Source of the DNA: Bacteroides sp. | GTDB lineage: Bacteria > Bacteroidota > Bacteroidia > Bacteroidales > Muribaculaceae | Assembly: GCA_014802265.1 (NCBI GenBank) | Contig: JAAVCP010000031.1 | Location: 44,849-108,848 of the forward strand | Length of the DNA stretch: 64,000 nt | Direction: 5' to 3' | In this document: positions 46,159-56,139 of the stretch, in pieces | Position numbering within the stretch: position 1 is the first letter of the stretch | How the letters are laid out: the number at the start of each line of letters is the position of its first letter | The notes under the pieces: model-generated | The model's database searches: none | Told to the model about the DNA's origin: nothing | What the model saw: the letters and a program-made list of their open reading frames with translations, nothing else | Position numbers and translations under genes: made by a program

Positions 46159-47946
46159 ATGGCAAAAAGAAAACTCGAACTTCTCGCTCCTGCAGCTAAT
46201 GCACAAATTGCTATTCAAGCTGTGCTACACGGAGCAGATGCTGTTTACATGGGTGCTACAAGCCATGGAGCACGTAAATCTGCATCTAACTCAATAGAAA
46301 GTATAGCAGAGGTTGTTGAGTTCGCTCATCAATACAGAGTCAAAGTATATGTTACCGTTAACACTATAGTCTATGAAAATGAGTTAAAGAAAGTTTATCA
46401 ATTATGTGAATCTCTTTATCGCATAGGTGTTGATGCCATTATTGTACAGGATATGGCTCTATTGGATCTTAACTTACCACCGATTGCTCTTCACGCAAGC
46501 ACACAGTGTGACATACGTACTCCGGAGAAGGCAAGATTCCTGCAAGATGTAGGGTTTTCTCAGCTTGTTCTTGCCAGAGAACTGACACTTGAAGAAATTA
46601 GAAAAATAACTGAAACTGTTTCTGTTCCGGTGGAATGTTTTGTGCATGGAGCCTTGTGTGTAAGTTATTCAGGTAGGTGTCATGCAAGCTTTGTGACCCT
46701 TGGAAGAAGTGCCAACAGAGGTGAGTGTGCCCAGATATGTAGAATGCCTTTCACTCTTACAGACTCTCGGGGAAGAGTCTTAGCTAAAGATAAACATCTT
46801 CTTTCACTACGTGATTTTAATGCATCTGATAAAATAGGGGCTTTGATTGAGGCAGGGGTGTCATCATTTAAAATTGAGGGACGCCTAAAAGATATGGATT
46901 ATGTAAAAAATATCGTGGCTTATTATCGTGCTAAGATCGATGAAATAATAGCCTCTAATCCGGACAAATATGAACGGAGTTCATTTGGAAAATCTTCTGT
47001 ATCGTTTAAGCCACAACCCTGTAAAAGTTTTAATCGTGGCTTTACTGATTATTTTCTCCCTTCATGGAAATCTGTAAATATAGCTTCCTTTCTTACCCCC
47101 AAATCAATGGGTGAGATAATTTCAGACATACGTCTGTTGCATAATGGTGACGGAATTAGCTTCTTCGATAAAAACGGATTATATCAGGGTGTGCACATAA
47201 ATAGGGTAGAGGGGAATAAAATTATTCCAGGTAGAAAGATAGATATACCCAAAGGGACTGTAATTCATCGTACCAATGATATAGAATGGCAAAAAATGAT
47301 GTCACGACCTACTGCTGATAGAAAATTAGCTCTTAATGTCACTCTTGACAATAATGGAGTTACTGGTGAGGATGAACGTGGGGTGAAGGTTCGTATTTTG
47401 TTAGATGTTACTAAGGAAATAGGAAGAAAAGAGATAGATTATAAAAGTGAGTTTGAAAAATTAGGTAATACTCCATATTTTCTTAATTCTTATTATGCAA
47501 GTCATGATAGGGATATGTTTATTCCGCGCTCTGAAATTAATGAGCTTCGCCGACGCTTAATTAGGTATCTTGACCAAGCAAATTTATTAACTTATCCCTA
47601 CGACAAGCGGCGAGAAGAAAAAGAGTTTACAATTTATCCTTCAAAAGAACTTGATTTCAGAGATAATGTGGCTAATAGTGTAGCAGAAAAATTCTATCTC
47701 AGGCATGGTGTGGAAAAGATAGAAAAGACCATAGAAACAAAAACGACGACACCTGAGAAGGACATCGTCGTTATGACTACCAGATATTGTATTTTACGAG
47801 AACTTGGCATGTGTAAGAAGAATGTCCGTCCTACCTTTCAAGAACCTCTAAAATTGATTGGAGGATCTAAAGAATTCAGACTTAGATTCAATTGCTCTAA
47901 TTGTGAGATGGAGGTGTTGCTTGATTCAAAATGTAATAATTCTTAG
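46159..47946 (+). CDS. U32-family peptidase-like protein
   Basis: A 595-residue protein of the U32 family, whose members include collagenase-like peptidases and the RlhA/TrhP RNA-hydroxylation proteins. The signature ECFVHGALCVSYSGRCHAS, with cysteines and YSGRC, is followed by RGECAQICRMPF. It starts MAKRKLELLAPAANA, as in the RlhA group; an ATG at 46111 would add 16 residues and overlap smpB. The C-terminal part carries more cysteines. The 3' end overlaps the convergent gene on the other strand by 50 bases. The precise activity (proteolysis or RNA modification) cannot be decided. Confidence 0.88.
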   Translation: MAKRKLELLAPAANAQIAIQAVLHGADAVYMGATSHGARKSASNSIESIAEVVEFAHQYRVKVYVTVNTIVYENELKKVYQLCESLYRIGVDAIIVQDMALLDLNLPPIALHASTQCDIRTPEKARFLQDVGFSQLVLARELTLEEIRKITETVSVPVECFVHGALCVSYSGRCHASFVTLGRSANRGECAQICRMPFTLTDSRGRVLAKDKHLLSLRDFNASDKIGALIEAGVSSFKIEGRLKDMDYVKNIVAYYRAKIDEIIASNPDKYERSSFGKSSVSFKPQPCKSFNRGFTDYFLPSWKSVNIASFLTPKSMGEIISDIRLLHNGDGISFFDKNGLYQGVHINRVEGNKIIPGRKIDIPKGTVIHRTNDIEWQKMMSRPTADRKLALNVTLDNNGVTGEDERGVKVRILLDVTKEIGRKEIDYKSEFEKLGNTPYFLNSYYASHDRDMFIPRSEINELRRRLIRYLDQANLLTYPYDKRREEKEFTIYPSKELDFRDNVANSVAEKFYLRHGVEKIEKTIETKTTTPEKDIVVMTTRYCILRELGMCKKNVRPTFQEPLKLIGGSKEFRLRFNCSNCEMEVLLDSKCNNS

Positions 47947-48340
47947 TTTGCACAGAGTCTGATATCAATGTCTCAGCTGATATTGAATCGCAGTCGTCAT
48001 TCCCGGAGATTTTTTTATATCGTGTGCGAGTGGTGGAATCCAGTCGTTTGAACAATCTAATTAAGGAGTCATTCTCTTCCTCCGAAAGCTCAAGGTCAGT
48101 ATCAGGAGGAAATTGATAGTTGACTGCTGTGAGTTGAGTATTGAAATTATCTAAAATTCTGATAATAGTCGCTGAATCGGCAGCATTTTCAATGCTGTCG
48201 ATACATTTTTCAGCAAGATACATACTTTTTATGAACAATTCACGTGCGTGATCATGGTTAAGTGTATTCTTGTTTTCTTTGCAAGAAAATAGAGTAGACA
48301 TAGATATCACTGAAAAAAAGAAATAAATAAAACTTCTCAT
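47897..48340 (-). CDS. Small lipoprotein of unknown function
   Basis: A 147-residue protein with a lipoprotein signal sequence (hydrophobic segment, then STLFSC; Cys at about residue 20). The mature part is acidic and mostly helical. No family is recognised. The gene lies 14 bases downstream of uvrA on the same strand, suggesting co-transcription. Its last 50 bases overlap the end of the U32 gene tail to tail. Confidence 0.6.
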   Translation of the reverse strand: MRSFIYFFFSVISMSTLFSCKENKNTLNHDHARELFIKSMYLAEKCIDSIENAADSATIIRILDNFNTQLTAVNYQFPPDTDLELSEEENDSLIRLFKRLDSTTRTRYKKISGNDDCDSISAETLISDSVQTKNYYILNQATPPSHN

Positions 48341-48354
48341 TGGAACGAATTTAT

Positions 48355-51159
48355 TTAATTATTTGAGATGAGTTTTGCTCTCAAGAACTCTGCTGTGTAA
48401 GATTCATCAGAATTTGCCACTTCTTCAGGAATGCCAATGGCAACCACTTTACCTCCGGCTTCACCTCCTTCAGGACCTATATCAATTATCCAGTCTGCAG
48501 ATTTTATTACATCCATATTATGCTCAATAATCACAATGGTATGTCCTTTTTCAATTAGGGCATTAAGTGATTTTAGTAATGTTTCAATATCATGGAAATG
48601 AAGTCCAGTAGTAGGTTCATCAAATATGAACAAAGTGTGCTCAAGAGACTCTTGCGCTATAAAATATGCAAGCTTCACTCGTTGGCTTTCTCCTCCCGAC
48701 AGAGTGGACGAACTTTGTCCGAGTTTAATATACCCTAATCCGACATCTTTTAATGGCTGTAGACGCTTTATAATGCGTTTTTCGAGGGTTCCAGGTGCTT
48801 CTTCAAGGAATTCAATAGCCTGGTTAATGGTCATATCAAGAAAATCAAATATATTTTTTCCTCTATATTTCACATCAAGTATCTCTTGTTTAAAGCGTTT
48901 GCCATGGCATACTTCACATTCCACCTTAATATCAGCCATAAACTGCATGGGGATAGTGAGAGTACCTTCTCCCTTGCATTCCTCACATCTTCCTCCATCA
49001 GAATTGAATGAGAAGTAACCAGGAGTAAAGCCCATTTGTTTTGATAATTGTTGCTCGGCAAATAATTTACGAAGTTCATCAAATGCTTTAAGATAGGTAG
49101 CTGGATTTGAACGAGAGGAAGTGCCTATAGGATTTTGATCTACAAATTCCACCATCTTGATTTCGTTAAGTTCACCGCCTAAATTTTTATAAGCGCCAGG
49201 AGCATCAGAAGCAATGCCTAAATGACGACACATGCCTTTATAGAATACTTCCCTTACCAAAGTAGATTTACCTGACCCACTGACCCCCGTAACAACTGTC
49301 ATAACTCCTAAAGGAAATTTGACATCAATATTCTTAAGATTATTTTCCTGAGCACCTTGAACTTCAATGAATTTTTTCCACGGACGGCGAATAGGAGAGT
49401 ACTCAATTTTCCTTTTGCCTTTAAGATAATCAACTGTGTAAGAATCTATGTAATCATTTGATGCTAAGGTTTCTTTAATATTGCCTTGATATATGAGATT
49501 TCCACCTAATCTTCCCGCATCTTTACCTATGTCAACTATATGATCAGCAGCTAACATGATTTCTTCGTCATGCTCTACAACAAGCACAGTATTACCGATA
49601 GCTTGTAATCGACGCAATACAGAAATTAGTTTCTGAGTGTCTCGAGGATGAAGACCTATACTTGGTTCATCAAGTATATAGAGAGAGCCTACAAGTGATG
49701 AACCCAACGATGTTGCAAGATTTATCCGTTGGCTTTCTCCCCCTGATAAGGTAGAGGAAAGCCTGTCGAGAGTTAGATACCCTAAGCCTACTTCATCAAG
49801 AAATTCTAACCTGTTTTTAATTTCGGTAAGTAGTCTCTTACCAATTGCATGGTCAATATCAGACAGCGTAAGCTCATTAAAAATCTTACGTAGATTGCTT
49901 ACAGGCAGCTTTACAAGTTCTGTGATAGTATGACCATCAATCTTTACATATTCTACATCTTTGTGAAGTCGTGAGCCATGGCACACAGGACATATAGTCT
50001 TTCCTCGATAGCGGGCTTTCATAACCCGGTATTGAATTTTGTACTGATTTTCATCAATCAATTTGAAAAAACCATCAATTCCTTCCCAGGAGTTATTTCC
50101 TCTCCAAAGAAAATCACGCTGCTGAGAAGAGAGATCAGAGTAGGGTGTATGTATTGGGAATTTGAATTTTGGAGCAATACGAATAAAATATTTTTTCCAT
50201 TCACTCATCTTTTCTCCTCTCCAGCATTGCACAGCATCCTGATAGATAGACAATGATTTGTCAGGAATTACAAGATCCTCACTGATTCCCATTACTTTCC
50301 CGAATCCTTCACACTCAGGACATGCGCCATAGGGATTATTAAAGTTGAACATAAGGTCACTTGGTTCGCGAAACTCCATTCCATCTGCCACGAATTTTTT
50401 TGAAAATGTTTGTTCACGAATTCCTTCAGAATCCCAGATCTTTATTATGCATTCATCATGACCCTCATAGTAAGCAGTTTCAATAGAATCAGTGAGTCGG
50501 GAGACCTCATCTTTATCACTAGAAACAGTTAGACGATCAATGAGAAGTCGGTAATATTCGGGACTTATTGGTTTATTTTCGGCGAGTAGCTCTTCAATTT
50601 CAATAAATTTACCATTATTTTCTAAACGAGAATATCCTTCTTTCAAATATATCTTAAGTTGCTCCTCAAATGTACGACCGGTGGGTACATTTATATCAAT
50701 AAGTACAGCTATACGTGTACCTTCGGGATAAGATAATATGTCAGTAACAATATCTTCAATATTATGCTTTGTGACTTCACGATTGGAAATAGGAGAGTAG
50801 GTGTGACCTATTCTTGCAAATAGCAGTCTAAGATAATCGTAAATCTCAGTAGAGGTACCTACAGTGCTTCGAGGGTTGCGAGTATTTACTTTTTGCTCTA
50901 TGGCTATTGCTGGAGGAAGTGACTTTATATAGTCACATTCCGGTTTTGCCATTCTTCCGAGAAACTGGCGTGCATACGAAGATAAGCTCTCGACATAACG
51001 TCTTTGTCCCTCGGCATATAAAGTATCAAATGCTAAGGATGATTTACCTGATCCGCTTACACCAGTTACAACAATAAACTTATTAAGAGGAAGAGCTACG
51101 TCAATATTTTTTAAATTATTAACGCGAGCACCTTTTATTTCTATAAATTTTTCATTCAT
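48355..51159 (-). CDS. uvrA: Excinuclease ABC subunit A (first copy)
   Basis: DNA damage sensor of nucleotide excision repair. The 934-residue protein carries two ABC ATPase modules (Walker A GVSGSGKSSLA near residue 33 and GVSGSGKSTLV near residue 630) and two signature motifs of the LSGGESQR type. Zinc-finger cysteines are present in CPECEGFGK, CPVCHGSRL, CEECKGEG and CEVCHGKRF. Length and motif set are normal for UvrA1. A -7-like box on the minus strand (51205-51212) lies about 45 bases upstream. A second UvrA is encoded 5 kb away. Confidence 0.95.
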   Translation of the reverse strand: MNEKFIEIKGARVNNLKNIDVALPLNKFIVVTGVSGSGKSSLAFDTLYAEGQRRYVESLSSYARQFLGRMAKPECDYIKSLPPAIAIEQKVNTRNPRSTVGTSTEIYDYLRLLFARIGHTYSPISNREVTKHNIEDIVTDILSYPEGTRIAVLIDINVPTGRTFEEQLKIYLKEGYSRLENNGKFIEIEELLAENKPISPEYYRLLIDRLTVSSDKDEVSRLTDSIETAYYEGHDECIIKIWDSEGIREQTFSKKFVADGMEFREPSDLMFNFNNPYGACPECEGFGKVMGISEDLVIPDKSLSIYQDAVQCWRGEKMSEWKKYFIRIAPKFKFPIHTPYSDLSSQQRDFLWRGNNSWEGIDGFFKLIDENQYKIQYRVMKARYRGKTICPVCHGSRLHKDVEYVKIDGHTITELVKLPVSNLRKIFNELTLSDIDHAIGKRLLTEIKNRLEFLDEVGLGYLTLDRLSSTLSGGESQRINLATSLGSSLVGSLYILDEPSIGLHPRDTQKLISVLRRLQAIGNTVLVVEHDEEIMLAADHIVDIGKDAGRLGGNLIYQGNIKETLASNDYIDSYTVDYLKGKRKIEYSPIRRPWKKFIEVQGAQENNLKNIDVKFPLGVMTVVTGVSGSGKSTLVREVFYKGMCRHLGIASDAPGAYKNLGGELNEIKMVEFVDQNPIGTSSRSNPATYLKAFDELRKLFAEQQLSKQMGFTPGYFSFNSDGGRCEECKGEGTLTIPMQFMADIKVECEVCHGKRFKQEILDVKYRGKNIFDFLDMTINQAIEFLEEAPGTLEKRIIKRLQPLKDVGLGYIKLGQSSSTLSGGESQRVKLAYFIAQESLEHTLFIFDEPTTGLHFHDIETLLKSLNALIEKGHTIVIIEHNMDVIKSADWIIDIGPEGGEAGGKVVAIGIPEEVANSDESYTAEFLRAKLISNN

Positions 51160-51335
51160 CTTTTTCTAAATATATCATGAGTATCTGCACAATAGAATGT
51201 TTTTCAAAATTATTTGGTAAATAAAGTTTTTATACTTCATTACTTGATACCGAATTTCTATTATAAAAACTCGGTGATAACACGATACTCATAGCATTTA
51301 TTTAAACGTAGAAATGCTTAAAATGTTATAAAAGA

Positions 51336-51361
51336 AAAGAGTTACTACTCAGTAACTCTTT
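51336..51361 (-). terminator. Terminator of tRNA-Gln
   Basis: A perfect 11-bp stem (51336-51346 with 51351-51361) with a 4-base loop is followed on the minus strand by a T-rich run. It lies just beyond the 3' end of the tRNA. Confidence 0.85.
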
Positions 51362-51370
51362 TTACTTAAG

Positions 51371-51441
51371 TTGCCTTGGAAAGACTCGAACTCTCACAAA
51401 CGGAACCAGAATCCGGTGTGCTACCATTACACCACAAGGCA
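51371..51441 (-). tRNA. tRNA-Gln (anticodon CUG)
   Basis: The minus strand folds into a full cloverleaf. The 7-bp acceptor stem TGCCTTG pairs with CAAGGCA, with discriminator A. The D arm contains TGGTAGC, the anticodon loop is TTCTGGT with anticodon CTG at positions 34-36, and the T arm has the loop TTCGAGT. The CCA end is not encoded. A terminator follows. There is no duplicated 3' end nearby that would mark an integrated element. Confidence 0.93.
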
Positions 51442-51610
51442 GAATTTTAAGCTCATTATATATGAGCTTTGTCGTTTTTGACGATGCAAAATTACATCAT
51501 TATTTTGAAATGACAAAATTTTTTATCAAAATTTTGATAAAAAAATAATAGTCACCTATATAGTGTTTTGTAATCAATTAGGTATCAGCAAAATGCAGTA
51601 GATTAAAAAG

Positions 51611-51658
51611 CTAGTGATTTATGATATGTAAAGGTCAATTTATATCATAAATCACTAG
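51611..51658 (-). terminator. Terminator of the AlbA_2 gene
   Basis: A perfect 17-bp stem (51611-51627 with 51642-51658) with a 14-base loop lies about 40 bases beyond the stop codon of the minus-strand gene at 51696. Confidence 0.82.
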
Positions 51659-51695
51659 TTTTCATTCAAACTTATAAGCTAACATTTATTTGTAA

Positions 51696-54600
51696 TTATT
51701 CTGGATATGCCACAGGACGGAGTAATTCTTCAATTCTTTCAAACTCGCTAAGAGTTCCATTACCTACTGGTATAGAGAGACCATAATATCTTCGTTCACG
51801 GTTTATTGCATCACTGTTAAAGAATGATAGGTGAGCCGAGGAAATAATTTCCTGTCTTAGAATTTCATGGGTATTATCACACACAACATATCCTTCGGCG
51901 TTGATAGCGAAATCTTCTGGTAGACTTGAAATTGCATCAATCCGGTAAAATAATCCTCGATTAGCTCCTTTTATAACACTTAACAAGTAATCGTCAGAAT
52001 TAGCGATATTGACATGACACAGAGTTACTCCAGTACGATATTGGGTATTTTCCATGACCATGAGTGAACCAACTTTGCTCATGTGTAATTTCACGACTTT
52101 TCCATCGGAATAAGTAAATAAAATAAAACCATCTTTTTCCTTTTCATTGATGGCGAGAGCAAGATTACATGAGGGATCATGCTCAAGATATTGGTCATCA
52201 CGAGAAATAAACATCTTATTGTCATTCACAAAATAGATATAGAAACATGGGGTAGCAAAATTCAGATCATACTCATGCAGCACATTTAGACGGTGTTTGC
52301 CAGTTAAAATTTTCCTATCTGTTTCGTAATTATCTTCTTCAAAATTTAAATGTTCAATCTGCTGTGAAGATGGCTGTTCAGAAACAGCATTGAAGTTGTC
52401 ACTTATGAATGTCGATATATTATGTTCATTTTCAGAAGACTCTGATATTGGAGAAATTTCATTCCCGATACCCCATTTTTTAGTTATGAGTTGATAATTG
52501 TGATGCCTGTTTTTGATAAATTCATCTCTATCTTCATCAAGACGGGGTTTGGTGGTTGAACTTGACCTGACATAGATAATACCGTCAAGTTCCACAGGTA
52601 TCTCTACTGGCAGAACTTTTACCTTTATTACTCCCTTCGTTGATTCAGGATCCGAGTCAACTTCCCAATGGTCTTTGGCATGAGAAGGCATAATTCTGTC
52701 AAGATGATTCTGCAAGTCTACCTTCATGCCGTCAAGGGTTGCTTTTTGTCCATGACTTCTACGATAAGCAATATCGTCAGCAAGTCCATTTTCATAGCCA
52801 GAATCATTTACACCAATATAGAGATCACCTCCACGGGAATTCATGAATCCGCAGATGATATGTGTAATCTCATATAGCTGTTCTTTGGGATCTGGCTTGG
52901 ATCCTCCTCGAGTAGAGTATATAAGACTACTTTTAAATTCTACAGTTTGAGATTCTTCACCATAATATTTAGATGTAATAGTTGTATTATTGACGTTTAA
53001 AAGGGTAGTGATTTCTTTCATAATCTCCTTTTTACATCCTTCAAGTGCTTTGGGAATCATATTATATGAAAGAACAAGATTTGCGAGTTTCTCTTCAATC
53101 TCATTTCTTGGATTGGTATGCATATCCCATAAGCTCGCAGCATTCTCATTGGTACCGATATTAGCTACTATCTTGAGACGTGTATAAAGTCTTTCGAGCA
53201 TGGGATTGTGTTGTACCTTTTCTTCACATACTTCTAACCTGGTATTATCTACGTTTTGATTCTTTCCAAAATCTTGTAGCAACATAAGCAGCTCCATATG
53301 TGTGGAAATTTCATTACCTAAAGTTGGCATTTCTGCAAGTTTACACAATATAGAAGCAAGTCCCAGATAGTTAAATGCTTTAAGATATTCGGTTTCTGAA
53401 AAAGCCCTGCGCTGAAACATGAGAATGAGCTGATGGAGTTCTTCTTCCGACATAACTTCTTCAGTTTCCATCACCTCATATTTGTCTGTTCCCTCTTCAG
53501 TTGAAATACCAAGATTACGCATCAAATTATTCAGACAGACGGATTTTTTTATTATAAATGGGATATTATCCTGATTTTCGGAAATTTCACCAATGAAGAA
53601 TTGGGTAGTATTGTTGGAATGTTCAGGTTCAATATATTTTACTCTGACTAGTTTACCCTCACAGAGACCCATAGCTAATGATGTTTCATCAACAGGTACT
53701 TTGAAGGTGCAACCGAGTTCTGACAAGCAAAGCCATGCATTATTAGCACGATCAAGGAATGTCACAATTGTTATACTTTCTTGTCCTTGTTGAATAGTAT
53801 CAAGGAGGAAATTATCTATTTGTGATTTCATATTAAATTCAAATTCCCCATTTTTTCTATATACGTTGGCATAATAAAATAGAGGATTCCCATCACTATC
53901 GCATGTGAAATCAAGAGAGCCATCATAATTCCCAGGAATATCATGATCGTTTAACCACCCAAGCATATGGTAAGAGTCACATGGCATCCAACCGTCGCCA
54001 TAATATAGATCATCTTTAATTGTGCAGTGAAATTGCAAACGTTGTTTTTGAGGTGCGTCTTTTTTTATTCTTATATCATCAATAATAATTCTGACTTCTT
54101 CACCACCAAACGGTAATCTTTTAACATAATGTTCTAGTTTATTTTGTTCACCCCCAAAGATAGACCAGCATACATCTTCCCAAAGTTTCCTATATTCTTT
54201 TAGGTCCTTTGACTTACGAACATTATATACTTCGTCAGCATCAGAAAGGGAGATCTTTGGATTAAGCCAATCCAAAAGCATATTGGGAAGAACTGTGCTA
54301 TCTGGATCAGCATCTTTAGCTATAATATGAAGACCGTCTGCAAACAGTCTGATGTCAGCTTTTGATGTAGAGTAAGTCTTTACAACAATATTCTTCGTTT
54401 CATTATCATGAGAAGGATGTGATAATTTTTCTATAAGAAGGGTAGGTTGGTCGGTATCACCCCATGAAAATTCATTAGGAGTCTCAATCCCAAGGAGGGC
54501 ACTAATAGCCTTGTTAAGAAGAATATTAATTTTTCCTGAATTGAGGTAAGAAATATAGCGGTAGAGCATAGCCCTATTAATATCAAGATCAATATTATCT

Positions 54601-55793
54601 TCATCAGTGGCTAAAAGACGTTGAATAGAGATTGCTATGATCATTCTCATTATAGCCTTATTGTCATCGCTAGAATCGTTGGCTGGAAGAAGATTAATCT
54701 GTTCGCAATTTTCTTCAATAAATATTTGAAGTTGCTCTACGAGCGCAGGTCGGAATGGATCTGATTGCCAGTTTATGATCTCCCAATTATGGAGGGCATC
54801 AAAGAGTTCACCCATTCTTGAATTGATGAGTTCAGGACGCAGTTTGAGAATGGTCATCATAATTCTGAACTGCTTTGATGGATGATAAAGATAACCAGCA
54901 TCTTTCAGGCAAGCAAACATTTTATCAATAAAAGCCTCATGAGTCATACTCAAAATTTTATTAGTGGCCTGACCGAATTGATTAAAAAGTTCTACATAGG
55001 TCGATAGTTTGTCTTGGAGCATTGTCCGTTGCTCGTGATTACATGCCCGAAGATAGTCTGACCCCTCAAGGAGATATAAAGCAAGATCTCTGGCACGATA
55101 CATTCTACGATAAATTTTAGCAAGATTTTTACGATCATCTTTAGAGGCTATCAACCAGTCAGTTATGTGTATAGAGCAATCTTGGAGTAACTGAAAAATC
55201 CAATAAGGATCATGTTTTGTGTATTTTGCTAATGCATCATGGAATTCTGGTATGGTACTAAGCATTCTAAGATAAATTTCATGATGACGCGTAATACCAA
55301 GCATATTCAAGCAGTCAGAGATATTTTTAAAGGAAATTGGAAGAGTCAGTGATAATGTTCCCTCATACTTAAGAGTCACACTTGCACCTTTGATTTTAGT
55401 TATTTTACATTTGATTCTTGACCCTTTGGATAGAGATTGGGGAGCATTAAACAATTTGAAGCATAAGCCATTCTTATCTTCAAGCTCGTATTGTAACAGG
55501 TCTTGTCCGTCTGTTTGTTTTGAACCCTTTACGATAAAATCGTATTCTTCTCCTTCATTGTAAAAATCATTTATAAATAGTGAAATGTCTTGACCAAGAA
55601 TTGGGGTAGGAATTAGAGTTTTAACATAGCATTTAATAGAATCGGGTAGGGGTAGATTTTTTTGAAATTTAAACTTTAATAGAGAAAATTCTACACCATC
55701 ATCTGTCTTCAATTTAAAATACTTTCGGTTTGATTGCTCTTTAATCACATCAAACTCGTAAGAGTGTCCTTGTTTAAGTTCAGTTGATTTCAT
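51696..55793 (-). CDS. Very large protein with an AlbA_2 (Schlafen-type) domain
   Basis: A 1,365-residue protein. At about residues 944-1100 it has an AlbA_2 domain (VEFKSSL, GGDLYIGVNDSG and IIYVRSSSTT), a putative nucleic-acid-binding fold shared with Schlafen proteins and many bacterial regulators. The N-terminal 150 residues look like two small beta-barrel (OB-like) repeats (inference). The long middle (about 150-930) is mostly helical and is not recognised. No helicase, protease or nuclease motif is clear. It is transcribed alone between uvrA copies, with its own terminator. Family membership beyond AlbA_2, and any role in RNA biology or defence, are open. Confidence 0.6.
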   Translation of the reverse strand: MKSTELKQGHSYEFDVIKEQSNRKYFKLKTDDGVEFSLLKFKFQKNLPLPDSIKCYVKTLIPTPILGQDISLFINDFYNEGEEYDFIVKGSKQTDGQDLLQYELEDKNGLCFKLFNAPQSLSKGSRIKCKITKIKGASVTLKYEGTLSLTLPISFKNISDCLNMLGITRHHEIYLRMLSTIPEFHDALAKYTKHDPYWIFQLLQDCSIHITDWLIASKDDRKNLAKIYRRMYRARDLALYLLEGSDYLRACNHEQRTMLQDKLSTYVELFNQFGQATNKILSMTHEAFIDKMFACLKDAGYLYHPSKQFRIMMTILKLRPELINSRMGELFDALHNWEIINWQSDPFRPALVEQLQIFIEENCEQINLLPANDSSDDNKAIMRMIIAISIQRLLATDEDNIDLDINRAMLYRYISYLNSGKINILLNKAISALLGIETPNEFSWGDTDQPTLLIEKLSHPSHDNETKNIVVKTYSTSKADIRLFADGLHIIAKDADPDSTVLPNMLLDWLNPKISLSDADEVYNVRKSKDLKEYRKLWEDVCWSIFGGEQNKLEHYVKRLPFGGEEVRIIIDDIRIKKDAPQKQRLQFHCTIKDDLYYGDGWMPCDSYHMLGWLNDHDIPGNYDGSLDFTCDSDGNPLFYYANVYRKNGEFEFNMKSQIDNFLLDTIQQGQESITIVTFLDRANNAWLCLSELGCTFKVPVDETSLAMGLCEGKLVRVKYIEPEHSNNTTQFFIGEISENQDNIPFIIKKSVCLNNLMRNLGISTEEGTDKYEVMETEEVMSEEELHQLILMFQRRAFSETEYLKAFNYLGLASILCKLAEMPTLGNEISTHMELLMLLQDFGKNQNVDNTRLEVCEEKVQHNPMLERLYTRLKIVANIGTNENAASLWDMHTNPRNEIEEKLANLVLSYNMIPKALEGCKKEIMKEITTLLNVNNTTITSKYYGEESQTVEFKSSLIYSTRGGSKPDPKEQLYEITHIICGFMNSRGGDLYIGVNDSGYENGLADDIAYRRSHGQKATLDGMKVDLQNHLDRIMPSHAKDHWEVDSDPESTKGVIKVKVLPVEIPVELDGIIYVRSSSTTKPRLDEDRDEFIKNRHHNYQLITKKWGIGNEISPISESSENEHNISTFISDNFNAVSEQPSSQQIEHLNFEEDNYETDRKILTGKHRLNVLHEYDLNFATPCFYIYFVNDNKMFISRDDQYLEHDPSCNLALAINEKEKDGFILFTYSDGKVVKLHMSKVGSLMVMENTQYRTGVTLCHVNIANSDDYLLSVIKGANRGLFYRIDAISSLPEDFAINAEGYVVCDNTHEILRQEIISSAHLSFFNSDAINRERRYYGLSIPVGNGTLSEFERIEELLRPVAYPE

Positions 55794-56080
55794 AAAAATA
55801 TATTATCTTGAAAAAATTAAGATTTAAGAAGTATTTAAGCATATAATTGATATTGCTTAAAATATTTCGTTAAAATATAATAAATGACAAATTTAATAAA
55901 AAATAAGTAAAGTAGTAATATGGAAATGGAAAATAAAACTAAAAATAGGAATTAAATAATAATATAAGTATTCTATTTAACATAATATAGATTATGAATT
56001 AAATAGAATAACATCTGGATTAGGATATCTAATCATTTTTATTGAGATTTCCTTGAGACATAGACGATTTAGAATACAAA
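55794..56080. other. AT-rich gap with an inverted repeat upstream of the AlbA_2 gene
   Basis: No gene is seen in this stretch. It contains an imperfect hairpin (arms 55970-55980 and 55999-56009, extended inward by six pairs after a 2-base bulge) that could be an operator or a second terminator. A minus-strand TAAATTTG box at 55888-55895 is a weak promoter candidate for the AlbA_2 gene, about 90 bases upstream of its start. Confidence 0.4.
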
Positions 56081-56111
56081 AAAATGCTGCCAATTTAATT
56101 GGCAGCATTTT
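56081..56111 (-). terminator. Terminator of the second uvrA
   Basis: A perfect 13-bp stem (56081-56093 with 56099-56111), a 5-base loop and a T-run on the minus strand lie about 30 bases after the stop codon at 56140. Confidence 0.9.
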
Positions 56112-56139
56112 CTAAAACATCTGAATGAAATTTGTAAGA

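Noticed and set aside
51371-51441. tRNA-Gln as an integration site of a mobile element
   Set aside because: The flanks are uvrA and a single large gene; no integrase and no second copy of the tRNA 3' end were seen.
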